NCBI GenBank assembly: GCA_021848885.1
Contig: JAJZTN010000005.1
Span: 1 to 36,613 of the forward strand
DNA length: 36,613 nucleotides
Direction: 5' to 3'
Source of the DNA: Actinomycetes bacterium
GTDB lineage: Bacteria; Actinomycetota; Actinomycetes; JAJZTN01
Shown: piece by piece, positions 9,331 to 16,475 of the stretch
Layout of the letters: every line of letters begins with the position of its first letter
Numbering within the stretch: the stretch's first letter is position 1
Translations under genes and position numbers: made by a program
Notes under the pieces: generated by a model
Database searches by the model: none
What the model saw: only the letters and a program-made list of their open reading frames with translations
What the model was told of the DNA's origin: nothing

Positions 9331-10188
9331 GTGCCTGCCGAGTACGTGCTCACCCTGTCCTGTCCTGACCGGCGGGGCATCGTGGCCGCCGTCGCCGGGT
9401 GCCTGGCCGAGCAGGGCGGCAACATCGTCGAGAGCCAGCAGTTCGGTGACGAGTCCACCGGGTTGTTCTTCATGCGCGTCCACGTCGTCGTCGACGGGGC
9501 GAGCCAGCCGGGTGCGCCGGGGCTGCACGAAGCCCTGACCGCGGTCGGTCAGCGTTTCGAGATGGACTGGGCACTGCACGACCTGGCCGTGCGACCGCGC
9601 GTCCTGATCATGGTGAGCCGGTTCGGGCACTGCCTCAACGACCTGCTCTTCCGGCACCGCACCGGGGCGCTTGTGGCGCAGATCCCGGCCGTTGTGAGCA
9701 ACCACGAGGACTTCGCCGAGCTCGTGGCCGGATACGGGATCCCGTTCCACTACCTGCCGGTGCGCGAGGCTGGCAAGGCCGAGCAGGAGCGCGCGGTGCT
9801 CGACCTGGTGGACCGCAACGCGATCGACCTGGTCGTGCTGGCCCGATACATGCAGGTGCTCTCACCGCACATGTGCCAGAAGCTGGCCGGGCGGGTGATC
9901 AACATCCACCACTCCTTCCTGCCGAGCTTCCGCGGCGCCGCTCCCTACCAGCAGGCATTCGTCCGCGGGGTCAAGCTCATCGGCGCCACCGCGCACTACG
10001 TGACCGCCAGCCTCGACGAGGGGCCGATCATCGAGCAGGAGGTTGCCCGGGTGCACCACGGCATGGGCCCTCGCCAGCTGGCCGCGGTGGGTCGCGACGT
10101 GGAGTGCGTGGCCCTGGCCCGGGCTGTGCAGTGGCACCTGCAGCACCGGGTGCTGATCAACGGCGGCAAGACCGTCGTCTTCCGCTGA
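9331..10188 (+). CDS. purU: Formyltetrahydrofolate deformylase
   Basis: This cytosolic enzyme hydrolyses 10-formyltetrahydrofolate to tetrahydrofolate and formate, balancing one-carbon pools and supplying formate for purine synthesis. It has 285 residues. An N-terminal ACT domain (about 4-85, with SCPDRRGIVAAVA) is followed by a formyltransferase-fold domain (about 90-285). Catalytic residues of the family are visible as N191 and H193 in INIHHSFLPSF and D229 in SLDEGPIIEQ. The PurU signature GPIIEQEV separates it from PurN and Fmt. The GTG start is the only one keeping the whole ACT domain, and it has no Shine-Dalgarno sequence. Confidence 0.95.
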   Translation: MPAEYVLTLSCPDRRGIVAAVAGCLAEQGGNIVESQQFGDESTGLFFMRVHVVVDGASQPGAPGLHEALTAVGQRFEMDWALHDLAVRPRVLIMVSRFGHCLNDLLFRHRTGALVAQIPAVVSNHEDFAELVAGYGIPFHYLPVREAGKAEQERAVLDLVDRNAIDLVVLARYMQVLSPHMCQKLAGRVINIHHSFLPSFRGAAPYQQAFVRGVKLIGATAHYVTASLDEGPIIEQEVARVHHGMGPRQLAAVGRDVECVALARAVQWHLQHRVLINGGKTVVFR

Positions 10189-10205
10189 GCCAGACCGGGA
10201 CCGGG

Positions 10206-10257
10206 CGGCCGCGGTGCCCCTCAGCCGGGCCACCTCTCGGCCGCGGTGCTCCTCAGC
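10206..10257 (+). repeat. Two near-identical 20-bp copies, 32-bp period
   Basis: CGGCCGCGGTGCCCCTCAGC (10206-10225) recurs at 10238-10257 with one mismatch. The pair fills most of the gap between purU and the leftward gene behind it. The second copy runs into that gene's stop codon. Confidence 0.8.
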
Positions 10258-10266
10258 GGTAGTTGA
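10252..10266 (+). repeat. 15-bp direct repeat, left copy
   Basis: CTCAGCGGTAGTTGA is identical to 11374-11388. On the minus strand it encodes the last residues N-Y-R and the stop of the small hypothetical gene, just as the other copy does for yajQ. The two copies bracket the toxin-antitoxin pair. Confidence 0.75.
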
Positions 10267-10531
10267 GTTCGGCAGCGGGTGGTGATGATGGTGGATTCCC
10301 GAAGTCGGAGTACCAACCGCCTTCGTCACGAAGGATGTCCGCCAGGCTTGCCGCGAGAGCCTCGGACCGTTCGGCAGGGCAGGTGAAGTCGAGCAGCGTC
10401 CAGGCACACTCGGCGTTGGCCACGTAGGCACGGCGCACCCGGGAGACGCAGACCTTCGGGAGGGCAGCGTCGGTACCGAGACGGATGCTCGCGGCAATGA
10501 GCACCCCACTCATTCCGGTTCCAGTCGCCAT
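10253..10531 (-). CDS. Small hypothetical protein with an RRxYVANAE...GGWYSDF core
   Basis: The leftward frame gives about 92 residues with protein-like composition: VCVSRVRRAYVANAECAWTL, LLDFTCPAERSEALAASLAD and LRDEGGWYSDF. I recall small proteins of unknown function with this core in other actinomycetes, usually with a longer C-terminus after the WYxDF motif. Here the C-terminus stops soon after and ends in N-Y-R exactly like YajQ, so it may be truncated or exchanged. Start codons at 10531 and 10513 are both possible, and neither has a strong ribosome binding site. No function can be given. Confidence 0.55.
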   Translation of the reverse strand: MATGTGMSGVLIAASIRLGTDAALPKVCVSRVRRAYVANAECAWTLLDFTCPAERSEALAASLADILRDEGGWYSDFGNPPSSPPAAELNYR

Positions 10532-10672
10532 GGCGGCAAGGTGACTCACCCCTCGGCGGACCCGGCCGCGTCGCATGGGGATCGGCTTACGGCGGCGCAG
10601 GCTGGTCCGTTGATCGCCGGCCGGCCGCCAGGGCGCGGTGTGTTCTCGTGAGCCGCGGCCGGGTCCTCGGCG

Positions 10673-10678
10673 TAGGCT
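10673..10678 (+). promoter_or_regulatory. -10 box of a probable leaderless antitoxin mRNA
   Basis: TAGGCT fits TANNNT and ends seven bases before the G of the antitoxin GTG, the same spacing as at purU and murB. No Shine-Dalgarno sequence precedes the gene and no convincing -35 box is visible. Type II antitoxins often bind at such sites to repress their own operon, but no operator repeat is evident. Confidence 0.5.
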
Positions 10679-10684
10679 GGCGGC

Positions 10685-10930
10685 GTGTCGTTGAGCGAAT
10701 CGGAGTTCTACGCGGCGGGGATGTCTCTGCCTCCTGACGTGCGCAGGCACGTGGCTCTGCGGTTGCTCGAATCGGTCGACCCGGACGAGGCCTTCGACAT
10801 GGCGTCGCAGTCATGGTTGCGCACCGAAGCCGCTTCCGCGTACGACGCACTCAAAGCAGATCCGTCCCGAGCAGTTCCGGCTGAGGACGTCCGGGCTCGC
10901 TTCGAGGGCAAGTGGGCCGCCCGTTCGTGA
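10685..10930 (+). CDS. Putative antitoxin, addiction-module component type
   Basis: This 81-residue protein fits the short addiction-module antitoxins (the TIGR02574 / Unstab_antitox pattern). It has a leucine-rich helix with LPPDVRRHVALRLLESVD, a W-x-x-E-A motif in SWLRTEAASAYDAL, and a C-terminal segment VPAEDVRARFEGKW expected to wrap the toxin. It would neutralise the downstream RelE/ParE-type protein by direct binding. The GTG start is probably leaderless. Its stop overlaps the toxin GTG. The family is inferred from the pattern and the partner, since antitoxins of this size are weakly conserved. Confidence 0.72.
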   Translation: MSLSESEFYAAGMSLPPDVRRHVALRLLESVDPDEAFDMASQSWLRTEAASAYDALKADPSRAVPAEDVRARFEGKWAARS

Positions 10931-11265
10931 CGGGCCGGATCAACTTCACTGCCGAAGCCGAACGGCAACTCAACGAGCTCGACGACTGGATCACCAAGGC
11001 GGCCTCCGCTGACACCGCTCGGCGATTCGTGTCGGCGGTCCTCGAGCACATCGACGGCATCCTGGCCTTCCCGCTCGCCGGTCGAGCTCGCGACGACGTT
11101 CGCCCAGGCATGCGGGTGACCACGTTGAAGAAGCGGACCCTCGTCGCCTACGAGGTTGATGCGAAGTCCGGTGAACTCGTGGTCAACATCCTCGGCGTCT
11201 TCCACGGCGGCCAGAACTGGGAGACCGCATTCGGCGAAGATTGGGTCGATCCCAACGGGGGCTGA
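10927..11265 (+). CDS. RelE/ParE-type toxin
   Basis: This 112-residue protein has the small alpha/beta pattern of the RelE/ParE superfamily: an N-terminal strand and helix FTAEAERQLNELDDWI, a helix AADTARRFV-like segment, a conserved FPLAGRARDDVRPGMR turn, then strands TLVAYEVD and LVVNILGVFHGG. The FP-x-x-GR-x-R-x-D and pGMR features fit ParE better than ribosome-dependent RelE, which would suggest DNA gyrase as target. That is inference. The GTG start gives a four-base GTGA overlap with the antitoxin. An in-frame GTG at 10912 is possible but has poor spacing to its nearest GAGGG. Confidence 0.78.
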   Translation: MTGRINFTAEAERQLNELDDWITKAASADTARRFVSAVLEHIDGILAFPLAGRARDDVRPGMRVTTLKKRTLVAYEVDAKSGELVVNILGVFHGGQNWETAFGEDWVDPNGG

Positions 11266-11373
11266 TGACGCGGGCAGCGGCGGCCAACCTCATGGCGAGC
11301 ACGGCCGCTCTTGCGGGCTCGGTACGGACTCTGTGCGGACTCTGTGCGGACCAGGAGCGGTTCCTGAGCCGAA

Positions 11374-11388
11374 CTCAGCGGTAGTTGA
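11374..11388 (+). repeat. 15-bp direct repeat, right copy
   Basis: This is identical to 10252-10266 and covers the last codons and stop of yajQ. A small CTGAG-n5-CTCAG hairpin (11364-11378) overlaps it. The gap before it (11266-11373) holds an 11-bp unit repeated twice (11325-11346) and nothing else recognisable. Confidence 0.75.
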
Positions 11389-11863
11389 CGAACTGCAGGG
11401 CGACGTCGAGGTCGGCGGCCTTGGCCAGCGCGATGACGGCCTGCAGGTCGTCGCGGCTCTTGCCCGACACCCGAAGCTCCTCGCCTTGCACCTGGGTCTT
11501 GACGCCCTTGGGCCCGGTGTCGCGGATCAGCTTGGCCAGCTTCTTCGCGACCTCCTGGGACAACCCCTCCTTGAGGCTGGCGGAGATCTTGTAGACCTTG
11601 CCCGAGGATGCCGGGTCACCGGCGTCGAGCGCCTTGAGCGAGACCCCGCGCTTGACCAGCTTCTCCCGGAACACCTCCAGCGCGGCCTTCACCCGGTCTT
11701 CCGACTCGGCTTCCAGAACGATCCCCTCGCCCGACCAGGAGATGCGCGCTCCGGTGCCCTTGAAGTCGAAGCGCTGGGCCAGCTCTTTCGCCGCCTGGTT
11801 CAGCGCGTTGTCGACCTCCTGGCGGTCGACCTTGCTCACGATGTCGAAGGACGACTCGGCCAT
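11375..11863 (-). CDS. yajQ: YajQ family nucleotide-binding protein
   Basis: This is a 162-residue member of the YajQ/UPF0234 family, small cytoplasmic proteins with two ferredoxin-like domains that bind nucleotides; some bind cyclic-di-GMP. Family motifs are the N-terminal [71 protein letters not shown] and the C-terminal LQFVNYR. The ATG is chosen because the family begins here and GAGGAG lies about nine bases upstream. Fifteen further open codons before it are not family-like. Its role in this organism is unknown. Confidence 0.93.
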   Translation of the reverse strand: MAESSFDIVSKVDRQEVDNALNQAAKELAQRFDFKGTGARISWSGEGIVLEAESEDRVKAALEVFREKLVKRGVSLKALDAGDPASSGKVYKISASLKEGLSQEVAKKLAKLIRDTGPKGVKTQVQGEELRVSGKSRDDLQAVIALAKAADLDVALQFVNYR

Positions 11864-11952
11864 CCTGCGGGTCTCCTCGTGTGCTCGCGGTGGGGTCCTC
11901 GGGTGCACCCGCCCAGCCCGATCGGGGTGCCGGGCCCGGCAGGCGGCTCATG

Positions 11953-11958
11953 TATCCT
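11953..11958 (+). promoter_or_regulatory. -10 box of the tRNA-Tyr gene
   Basis: TATCCT preceded by TG lies about 46 bases before the mature tRNA. The same hexamer precedes tRNA-Thr. No clear -35 box is visible. Confidence 0.45.
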
Positions 11959-12003
11959 CTCAGGCGCCGTGGACGCCCAGCCCGGGGGACGGGCGCGCGG
12001 TTC

Positions 12004-12085
12004 GGCAGGTTGCCCGAGTGGCCAAAGGGAGCGGTCTGTAAAACCGTCGGCTCAGCCTACGTTGGTTCGAATCCAACACCTGCCA
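12004..12085 (+). tRNA. tRNA-Tyr(GTA)
   Basis: The acceptor arms GGCAGGT and ACCTGCC pair fully. The anticodon loop reads CTGTAAA with anticodon GTA at 12038-12040. A long variable arm fits a bacterial class II tRNA-Tyr. The T arm is GTTGG-TTCGAAT-CCAAC and the discriminator is A. The bases after it are CCC, so CCA is probably added by the enzyme. A strong terminator follows within ten bases. Confidence 0.96.
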
Positions 12086-12094
12086 CCCAGTCGA

Positions 12095-12136
12095 AAAGGG
12101 CCTCTGACCTCGGCGTTTGCCGGTCGGAGGCCCTTT
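12095..12136 (+). terminator. Intrinsic terminator after tRNA-Tyr
   Basis: The arms AAAGGGCCTC-T-GACC (12095-12109) and GGTC-G-GAGGCCCTTT (12122-12136) form a 14-bp stem with one mismatch and a 12-base loop. The right arm ends in TTTGTCGTTG. The following 209 bases (12137-12345), up to the end of the leftward membrane protein gene, show no gene or repeat I can support. Confidence 0.85.
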
Positions 12137-12345
12137 GTCGTTGTCCGGCTGTCCGGGGGGATCCGGCGGTTTGTGGGTGCCCGTGCCGAATGCGTGCCGA
12201 AGTTCGGGCCAGTCGAGAAGTGCGACAGCACGCTCCAGCGGACGCGTGGGGCGGTCTGTGGGGCGTCCGTACGGTAGGCGGACTGAGCTCACCGGGGGCG
12301 TAGGCGGCGGCACGACACTGTCGCGTCCCGGTGGTATGACCAGGG

Positions 12346-12798
12346 TCAGTCTTCTGGGGCAGCGGCCAGGGCCATCACTGACCCAACCAACCCAGGCAGA
12401 GTGAGCAGCGCCCATGGCCCGAGGGTGGATAGGTCAGAGACCAGGTGTCCTTGGAAGACCCACGCCCAGCCCAAAGCGAGCACCGCTAGCAGAGTCGCGC
12501 AGGCCAGGAGGGTCACGCGTTGTCCAGCCTTGTGCCGTAGGACGGCGGCAGCGGCCATGCCGAACAGGACGGCTCCCGCCAGGTTCCCCATGCCTGCGAA
12601 CAGCCCCCATCCGAGCAGGCGGTGCTTCATGTCCGTGTCGCCGCCTTCCCACAGACTTCCAAGGAACATGATCGCGACCACTGGGAGCGCTGCCAGCATC
12701 AGCACGCCCTGCGCGGCCAGGAGCAGACCCGCCGCGTAGCGAACCGGCCGGCTACCGACCTTCGGGCTACGGGCGGTGGGAGCCAACTCAGTCGACAT
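12346..12798 (-). CDS. Hypothetical four-helix membrane protein
   Basis: This is a 150-residue leftward gene of unknown family. The N-terminus is hydrophilic (MSTELAPTARSPKVGSRP). Four hydrophobic segments follow at about residues 22-50, 64-88, 95-115 and 124-148, with short charged loops, including WEGGDTDMKHR after the first. The ATG at 12798 is preferred over an in-frame GTG two codons earlier because GAGAGGGG then sits seven bases upstream. It lies alone between tRNA-Tyr and tRNA-Thr and is read against both. No catalytic motif is visible. Confidence 0.72.
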   Translation of the reverse strand: MSTELAPTARSPKVGSRPVRYAAGLLLAAQGVLMLAALPVVAIMFLGSLWEGGDTDMKHRLLGWGLFAGMGNLAGAVLFGMAAAAVLRHKAGQRVTLLACATLLAVLALGWAWVFQGHLVSDLSTLGPWALLTLPGLVGSVMALAAAPED

Positions 12799-12909
12799 CG
12801 TCACACCCCTCTCGGCCCTGACGCCTCCCGGGCCCCACCTGACCGGGGTCTGGTCGCGCCGAGAGGGTCACCGTCAACGCGGGCTTTCGCGGCATGCCGC
12901 CGCCGCGTG

Positions 12910-12915
12910 TATCCT
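12910..12915 (+). promoter_or_regulatory. -10 box of the tRNA-Thr/tRNA-Met genes
   Basis: TATCCT is preceded by TG, as before tRNA-Tyr. It predicts a transcript start about five bases before tRNA-Thr. A weak -35 (TTTCGC) lies 19 bases upstream. Confidence 0.45.
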
Positions 12916-12926
12916 CGTCCGCGCTC

Positions 12927-12999
12927 GCCCCAATAGCTCAGTCGGCAGAGCGTCTCCATGGTAAGGAGAAGGTCTACGGTTCGATTCCGTATTGGGGCT
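12927..12999 (+). tRNA. tRNA-Thr(GGT)
   Basis: The acceptor arms GCCCCAA and TTGGGGC pair fully. The anticodon stem TCTCC/GGAGA encloses the loop ATGGTAA with anticodon GGT. The T arm is TACGG-TTCGATT-CCGTA. The discriminator is T and CCA is not encoded. It stands 44 bases before tRNA-Met, matching the thrT-metT-rpmG order recalled from other actinomycetes. Confidence 0.96.
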
Positions 13000-13043
13000 C
13001 TCATGGCGTTTCGCGCCCGCCGGGCGGGGGTGGGGCGTCATCC

Positions 13044-13117
13044 GGCGGAGTAGCTCAGCCTGGCAGAGCAAGCGGCTCATAATCGCTGTGTCGCCGGTTC
13101 AAATCCGGCCTCCGCTA
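13044..13117 (+). tRNA. tRNA-Met(CAT), elongator type
   Basis: The acceptor arms GGCGGAG and CTCCGCT pair with one terminal G-U. The anticodon stem AGCGG/TCGCT closes with a G-U pair, and the anticodon is CAT at 13078-13080. The stem lacks the three stacked G-C pairs of initiator tRNA and the first acceptor pair is not the initiator C-A mismatch, so this is not tRNA-fMet. A tRNA-Ile2 with modified CAT cannot be excluded, but the location before rpmG supports elongator methionine. Confidence 0.9.
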
Positions 13118-13171
13118 CCGGATCGGCCGGGTCGGTCGGCGCTCGATTTCTGCGTCGACCGACTCACGTCG

Positions 13172-13177
13172 TACCCT
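13172..13177 (+). promoter_or_regulatory. Possible -10 box for rpmG
   Basis: TACCCT fits TANNNT and lies 37 bases before the rpmG start. TTCTGC, 18 bases upstream, is a poor -35. An 8-bp inverted repeat GTCGGTCG/CGACCGAC (13131-13163) overlaps the area. Read-through from the tRNA genes is an alternative. Confidence 0.35.
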
Positions 13178-13214
13178 TGCCCGGTCCCCGGTTCGACAGA
13201 CGAAGGATCCTCCC

Positions 13215-13385
13215 GTGGCTGCCAAGAGCGCAGACGTCCGCCCGAAGATCACCATGGCGTGCGTCGACTGCAAGGAGCGCAACTACATCACGAAGAAGAA
13301 CCGGCGCAACGACCCCGACCGGCTCGAGCTGAAGAAGTACTGCCCGCGCTGTCGCACGCACACGGCCCACCGCGAGACGCGCTGA
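13215..13385 (+). CDS. rpmG: 50S ribosomal protein L33
   Basis: This is a 56-residue large-subunit protein. The sequence [21 protein letters not shown] followed by [17 protein letters not shown] is typical of L33. Four cysteines form the pairs CVDC and CPRC, so this is the zinc-binding (C+) form. The GTG start has GAAGGA seven bases upstream. It follows tRNA-Met and precedes the hadA/hadB pair by 60 bp, an order recalled from both Streptomyces and Mycobacterium. Confidence 0.96.
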   Translation: MAAKSADVRPKITMACVDCKERNYITKKNRRNDPDRLELKKYCPRCRTHTAHRETR

Positions 13386-13445
13386 GCCGAAGCCGCGCCG
13401 CTGGCTGAGCCGCTGGCGCCGAGCATCGCGACCGTCGGAGGCAGC

Positions 13446-13901
13446 ATGCCGCTGGATCCCAGCTACGTCGGCCACTCCTACCCGCCGTCGCGGCCGTTCC
13501 AGGTCTGTCGGGAGAAGATCCGCGAGTTCGCCACGGCGATCGGTGATGACAACCCGGTCTACCTGGACCCGCAGGCCGCGCGGACCCTCGGCCACCCCGA
13601 TGTGCTGGCCCCGCCGACCTTCCTCACCGTGCTGAGCTTCCTCGGCGACGACACGGTGATCTCGGACCCTGGGCTGGGGCTGGACTACAGCAGGGTGGTG
13701 CACGGCGAGCAGCGCTTCCTGTCGCACCGACCGCTGTACGCCGGGGACACCGTGGTCGGGGTGACCAGCATCGATGGCATCCGAGCGGCCGGAGGCAACG
13801 ACATCCTGTCCACCCGCACCGAGGTGAGCACCGTCGAGGGGGAACCGGTGGCCACCCTGTTCGCCACCCTGGTGGCCCGGGGCACCGCGGCGGGGGCCTG
13901 A
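13446..13901 (+). CDS. hadA: HadA-type MaoC-like dehydratase subunit
   Basis: This 151-residue single hot-dog domain protein belongs to the UPF0336/FAS1-like dehydratase family. It has the N-terminal SYPPSRPFQVCREKIREFATAIGDDNP pattern and APPTFLTVL. In mycobacteria HadA pairs with HadB to dehydrate 3-hydroxyacyl-ACP in fatty acid synthase II. HadA lacks the catalytic residues and gives substrate binding. The gene shares one base with hadB (TGATG). The start has GGAGG six bases upstream. Outside mycolate producers the true substrate is not established, so the acyl-ACP role is by analogy. Confidence 0.85.
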   Translation: MPLDPSYVGHSYPPSRPFQVCREKIREFATAIGDDNPVYLDPQAARTLGHPDVLAPPTFLTVLSFLGDDTVISDPGLGLDYSRVVHGEQRFLSHRPLYAGDTVVGVTSIDGIRAAGGNDILSTRTEVSTVEGEPVATLFATLVARGTAAGA

Positions 13902-14329
13902 TGGCCGCCACGCCGCGCTATGCCGAGGTCACCGTCGGCCAGCAGCTGCCCGAGCTCGTGCTGCGGGTGCGCCGCGTGGACCTGGTCCGTTACGCCGGGG
14001 CCTCCGGCGACTTCAACCCCATCCACTGGAACCAGCGGGTGGCCCAGCAGGTCGGGCTGCCCGACGTCATCGCGCACGGCATGCTCACCATGGCCCTGGC
14101 GGCGAGGGCCCTGACCGACTGGGTCAGCGACCCCGGCCGGGTGCTCGACTACGGGGTGCGCTTTACCCGCCCGGTCCCCGTCCCCGACGACGACTCCGGC
14201 GCGCAGCTGCGGGTCACCGGCGTGGTCAGCGAGTTGCTCGAGGGCGGCTGTGTCCGGGTGGAGCTCACCGCGACCTGCGGCGAGGCGAAGGTGCTCGGCG
14301 CGGCCCGGGCCACCGTCCGGCTGGGTTGA
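13901..14329 (+). CDS. hadB: HadB-type MaoC dehydratase, catalytic subunit
   Basis: This 142-residue hot-dog protein carries the hydratase motif YAGASGDFNPIHWNQRVA. Asp37 and His42 in it correspond to the catalytic pair of MaoC-type dehydratases. It should form the active site of a heterodimer with the upstream HadA-like protein, removing water from a 3-hydroxyacyl thioester. No hadC follows; murB comes next after 30 bp. The start codon overlaps the hadA stop by one base. Confidence 0.87.
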   Translation: MAATPRYAEVTVGQQLPELVLRVRRVDLVRYAGASGDFNPIHWNQRVAQQVGLPDVIAHGMLTMALAARALTDWVSDPGRVLDYGVRFTRPVPVPDDDSGAQLRVTGVVSELLEGGCVRVELTATCGEAKVLGAARATVRLG

Positions 14330-14347
14330 GCCCGGACGCAAGCCCTC

Positions 14348-14353
14348 TAGAGT
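14348..14353 (+). promoter_or_regulatory. -10 box of a probable leaderless murB mRNA
   Basis: TAGAGT fits TANNNT and ends seven bases before the G of the murB GTG. No Shine-Dalgarno sequence lies between, so the message is probably leaderless. The box sits in the 30-bp hadB-murB gap, so murB may be transcribed separately from hadAB. Confidence 0.55.
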
Positions 14354-14359
14354 GCCCGG

Positions 14360-15397
14360 GTGCGGGTGCGTACCGGGGTCCGGCTCAGCGAGCTGACCAC
14401 GCTGCGGGTCGGCGGGCCGGCGGCGCGGCTGGCCACCACCGAGACCGTCGACGAGCTCGCCGAGACCGTGCGTGACCTGGACCGTGGCGGCGAGCCAGTG
14501 CTCGTGCTGGGCGGAGGCAGCAACCTGCTGGTCGCCGACACCGGTTTCGACGGCACCGTCGTGCAGGTGGGTTGCCCGGGGTTCGCCGCCCGTGTCGAGC
14601 CGGACCGGGACAGCGTCGAGCTCACCGTGGCCGCCGGGCAGCCCTGGGACCCGCTGGTGGCCGAGACGGTGCTGGCCGGCTGGTCCGGTCTGGAGGCCCT
14701 CTCGGGCATCCCGGGCCTGGCCGGTGCTACTCCGATCCAGAACGTCGGCGCCTACGGCAGCGAGATCGCCGGCGTGCTCGGCGCGGTCGAGGTGCTCGAC
14801 CGCCGCGGCGGGCAGCGGTCCTGGCTGGCCGCGCCGAACTGTGGGCTGGGCTACCGCAGCAGCATGTTCAAGGGCTCGGACCGCTGGGTGGTGCTGGCCC
14901 TGACGCTGCGGCTGCGCCGTGGCGGGCCGGGCGCCCCGGTGCGCTACGCGGAGCTGGCCCGCACCCTGGGGGTGCCGGTCGGGCGGCCTGCCCCACCGAC
15001 CGAGGTGCGCGAGGCGGTGCTCGCACTGCGTCGGGCCAAGGGCATGGTGCTCGACCCGGCCGACCACGACACCTGGAGCGCGGGATCGTTCTTCACCAAC
15101 CCCGTGCTGCGTGCCGAGCAGGCTGCCGCCCTGCCGCCCGACGCACCTCGTTGGCCGGAGCCGGACGGGCGGGTGAAGGTCTCGGCCGCCTGGCTCATCG
15201 AGCAGGCTGGCTTCGGTCGCGGCTTCGGCTCTGGGCCGGCCCGCGTCTCGAGCAAGCACGCCTTGGCGTTGACGAACCGGGGTCAGGCCCGCGCCGCTGA
15301 CCTGGCCGCCTTGGCCCGGCAGTTGCGCGACGGGGTGGCCGAGCGGTTCGGTGTCAGCCTGGCCGTCGAGCCGACCCTCGTCGGGGTCAGCCTCTGA
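14360..15397 (+). CDS. murB: UDP-N-acetylenolpyruvoylglucosamine reductase
   Basis: This cytosolic FAD enzyme reduces UDP-N-acetylenolpyruvoylglucosamine with NADPH to UDP-N-acetylmuramate in peptidoglycan synthesis. It has 345 residues. The FAD-binding segment is VLVLGGGSNLLVAD (about 47-60), with PIQNVGAYGSEI further on. Catalytic residues of the family are visible as R166 in GYRSS, S243 in SAGSFFTNP and E337 in VEPTL. The GTG start has no ribosome binding site and is likely leaderless. Its 3' end overlaps the convergent adenosine deaminase gene by 11 bases. Confidence 0.95.
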   Translation: MRVRTGVRLSELTTLRVGGPAARLATTETVDELAETVRDLDRGGEPVLVLGGGSNLLVADTGFDGTVVQVGCPGFAARVEPDRDSVELTVAAGQPWDPLVAETVLAGWSGLEALSGIPGLAGATPIQNVGAYGSEIAGVLGAVEVLDRRGGQRSWLAAPNCGLGYRSSMFKGSDRWVVLALTLRLRRGGPGAPVRYAELARTLGVPVGRPAPPTEVREAVLALRRAKGMVLDPADHDTWSAGSFFTNPVLRAEQAAALPPDAPRWPEPDGRVKVSAAWLIEQAGFGRGFGSGPARVSSKHALALTNRGQARAADLAALARQLRDGVAERFGVSLAVEPTLVGVSL

Positions 15398-16475
15398 CCG
15401 GGCTGACCGGCCCGGTCGCCATCCGGTCCGGGTCGGTGGCCAGCCAGTTCTCGATCCCCGCCAGCAGCTGTGCCCGCACCGACTCTGGTGCCCGGCTGGC
15501 CCGCACGCTGGCCCGCGCCAGCTCGGCAAGCTCGGCGTCACCGAGACCGTGCACGTGCCGGGCGATCTCGTACTGGTCGGCCAGCCGGGATCCGAAGAGC
15601 AACGGGTCGTCCGCGCCCAGTGCCACGGGCACACCGGCACGCAGCAGGCGCCGCACCGGCACGTCGGCCAGGGCCGGGTAGACCCCCAGCGCCACGTTGG
15701 AGGCCGGACAGACCTCACAGGCCACGCCACGCTCGGCGAGCAGGTCGAGGGTCGCCGGGTCCTCGACCGCCCGGATGCCGTGCCCCACCCGGTCGGCCCC
15801 CAGCTCCAGCACGCACGAGAGCACGCTGTCCGGGCCGGCCAGCTCTCCACCGTGCGGCAGGCTGGCCAGCCCGGCCCGGCGGGCGATCCGGAAGGCCGGG
15901 CTGAACCGGGCGGCCGGCCCGCGCCGCTCGTCGTTGCTCAGCCCGAAGCCGACCACTCCGCGGTCGGCGTAGCGGGCGGCCAGCCGGGCCAGGGTTCGGG
16001 CGTCCAGCTCGTGGCGGGTGCGGTTGGCCGCCACCACGATCGCCACGCCGACCCCGGTTTCCCGACCGGCCTGCGCGGCAGCATCGAGCACCAGCTCGGT
16101 CAGCGCGCACAGCCCGTCGAAGCGGGCCGCGTAGCCGGAGGGGTCGATCTGCAGCTCCAGCCATCCGGAACCGTCGGCGGCATCGTCGATGGCCGCCTCC
16201 AGCACCACCCGGCGCAGGTCGGCCTCAGTTTGCAGCACGGTGCGGGCAGCGTCGTAGAGCCTCTGGAAGCGGAACCAGCCGCGCTCGTCGGCGACGGACA
16301 GCACCGGCGGCCAGTCGGTGAGCAGCGCCTCGGGCAGGCGCACCCCGTTGCGCTCGGCCAGCTCGACCAGCGTGGCGTGGCGCATCGAGCCGGTGAAGTG
16401 CAGGTGCAGGTGCGCCTTGGGCAGGGCGGCAAGCGGCCGGGCCCCCAGGCCGGTTGGCTCGGGCCGGGCGGTCAG
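15387..16475 (-). CDS. add: Adenosine deaminase, probable CTG start
   Basis: This amidohydrolase deaminates adenosine (or a related purine) to inosine. With the proposed start it has 362 residues. The zinc-binding HxHxxG motif is present as HLHFTG at residues 24-29, then HGGE (H208, E211), VGHGIR (H232), CPASNVALG and GADDPLLFG (D289, D290). The first ATG in frame, at 16385, lies after HxHxxG, so starting there would lose two metal ligands. No ATG, GTG or TTG lies between that ATG and the aspartate aminotransferase stop. CTG at 16475 overlaps that stop as CTGA, with GAGG four bases upstream. The gene is coupled to the aminotransferase and convergent with murB. Confidence 0.87.
   Translation of the reverse strand: MTARPEPTGLGARPLAALPKAHLHLHFTGSMRHATLVELAERNGVRLPEALLTDWPPVLSVADERGWFRFQRLYDAARTVLQTEADLRRVVLEAAIDDAADGSGWLELQIDPSGYAARFDGLCALTELVLDAAAQAGRETGVGVAIVVAANRTRHELDARTLARLAARYADRGVVGFGLSNDERRGPAARFSPAFRIARRAGLASLPHGGELAGPDSVLSCVLELGADRVGHGIRAVEDPATLDLLAERGVACEVCPASNVALGVYPALADVPVRRLLRAGVPVALGADDPLLFGSRLADQYEIARHVHGLGDAELAELARASVRASRAPESVRAQLLAGIENWLATDPDRMATGPVSPVRG

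Noticed and set aside
9862-10509. Leftward frame with a five-histidine run
   Set aside because: It overlaps purU and the better-supported small leftward gene in another frame, and has no protein-like composition.
10912-10914. Alternative GTG start for the toxin
   Set aside because: Its nearest GAGGG is only three bases away, and the GTGA overlap at 10927 fits the coupling seen elsewhere in the window.
11325-11351. 11-bp unit CGGACTCTGTG repeated twice plus a fragment
   Set aside because: The repeat is too short to mean anything by itself; it lies in the gap between the convergent toxin and yajQ genes.
12137-12345. Possible integrase remnant behind tRNA-Tyr
   Set aside because: The sequence after the terminator has repeated GTGCCGAA-like words, but no integrase motif and no duplicate of the tRNA 3' end is present in the window.
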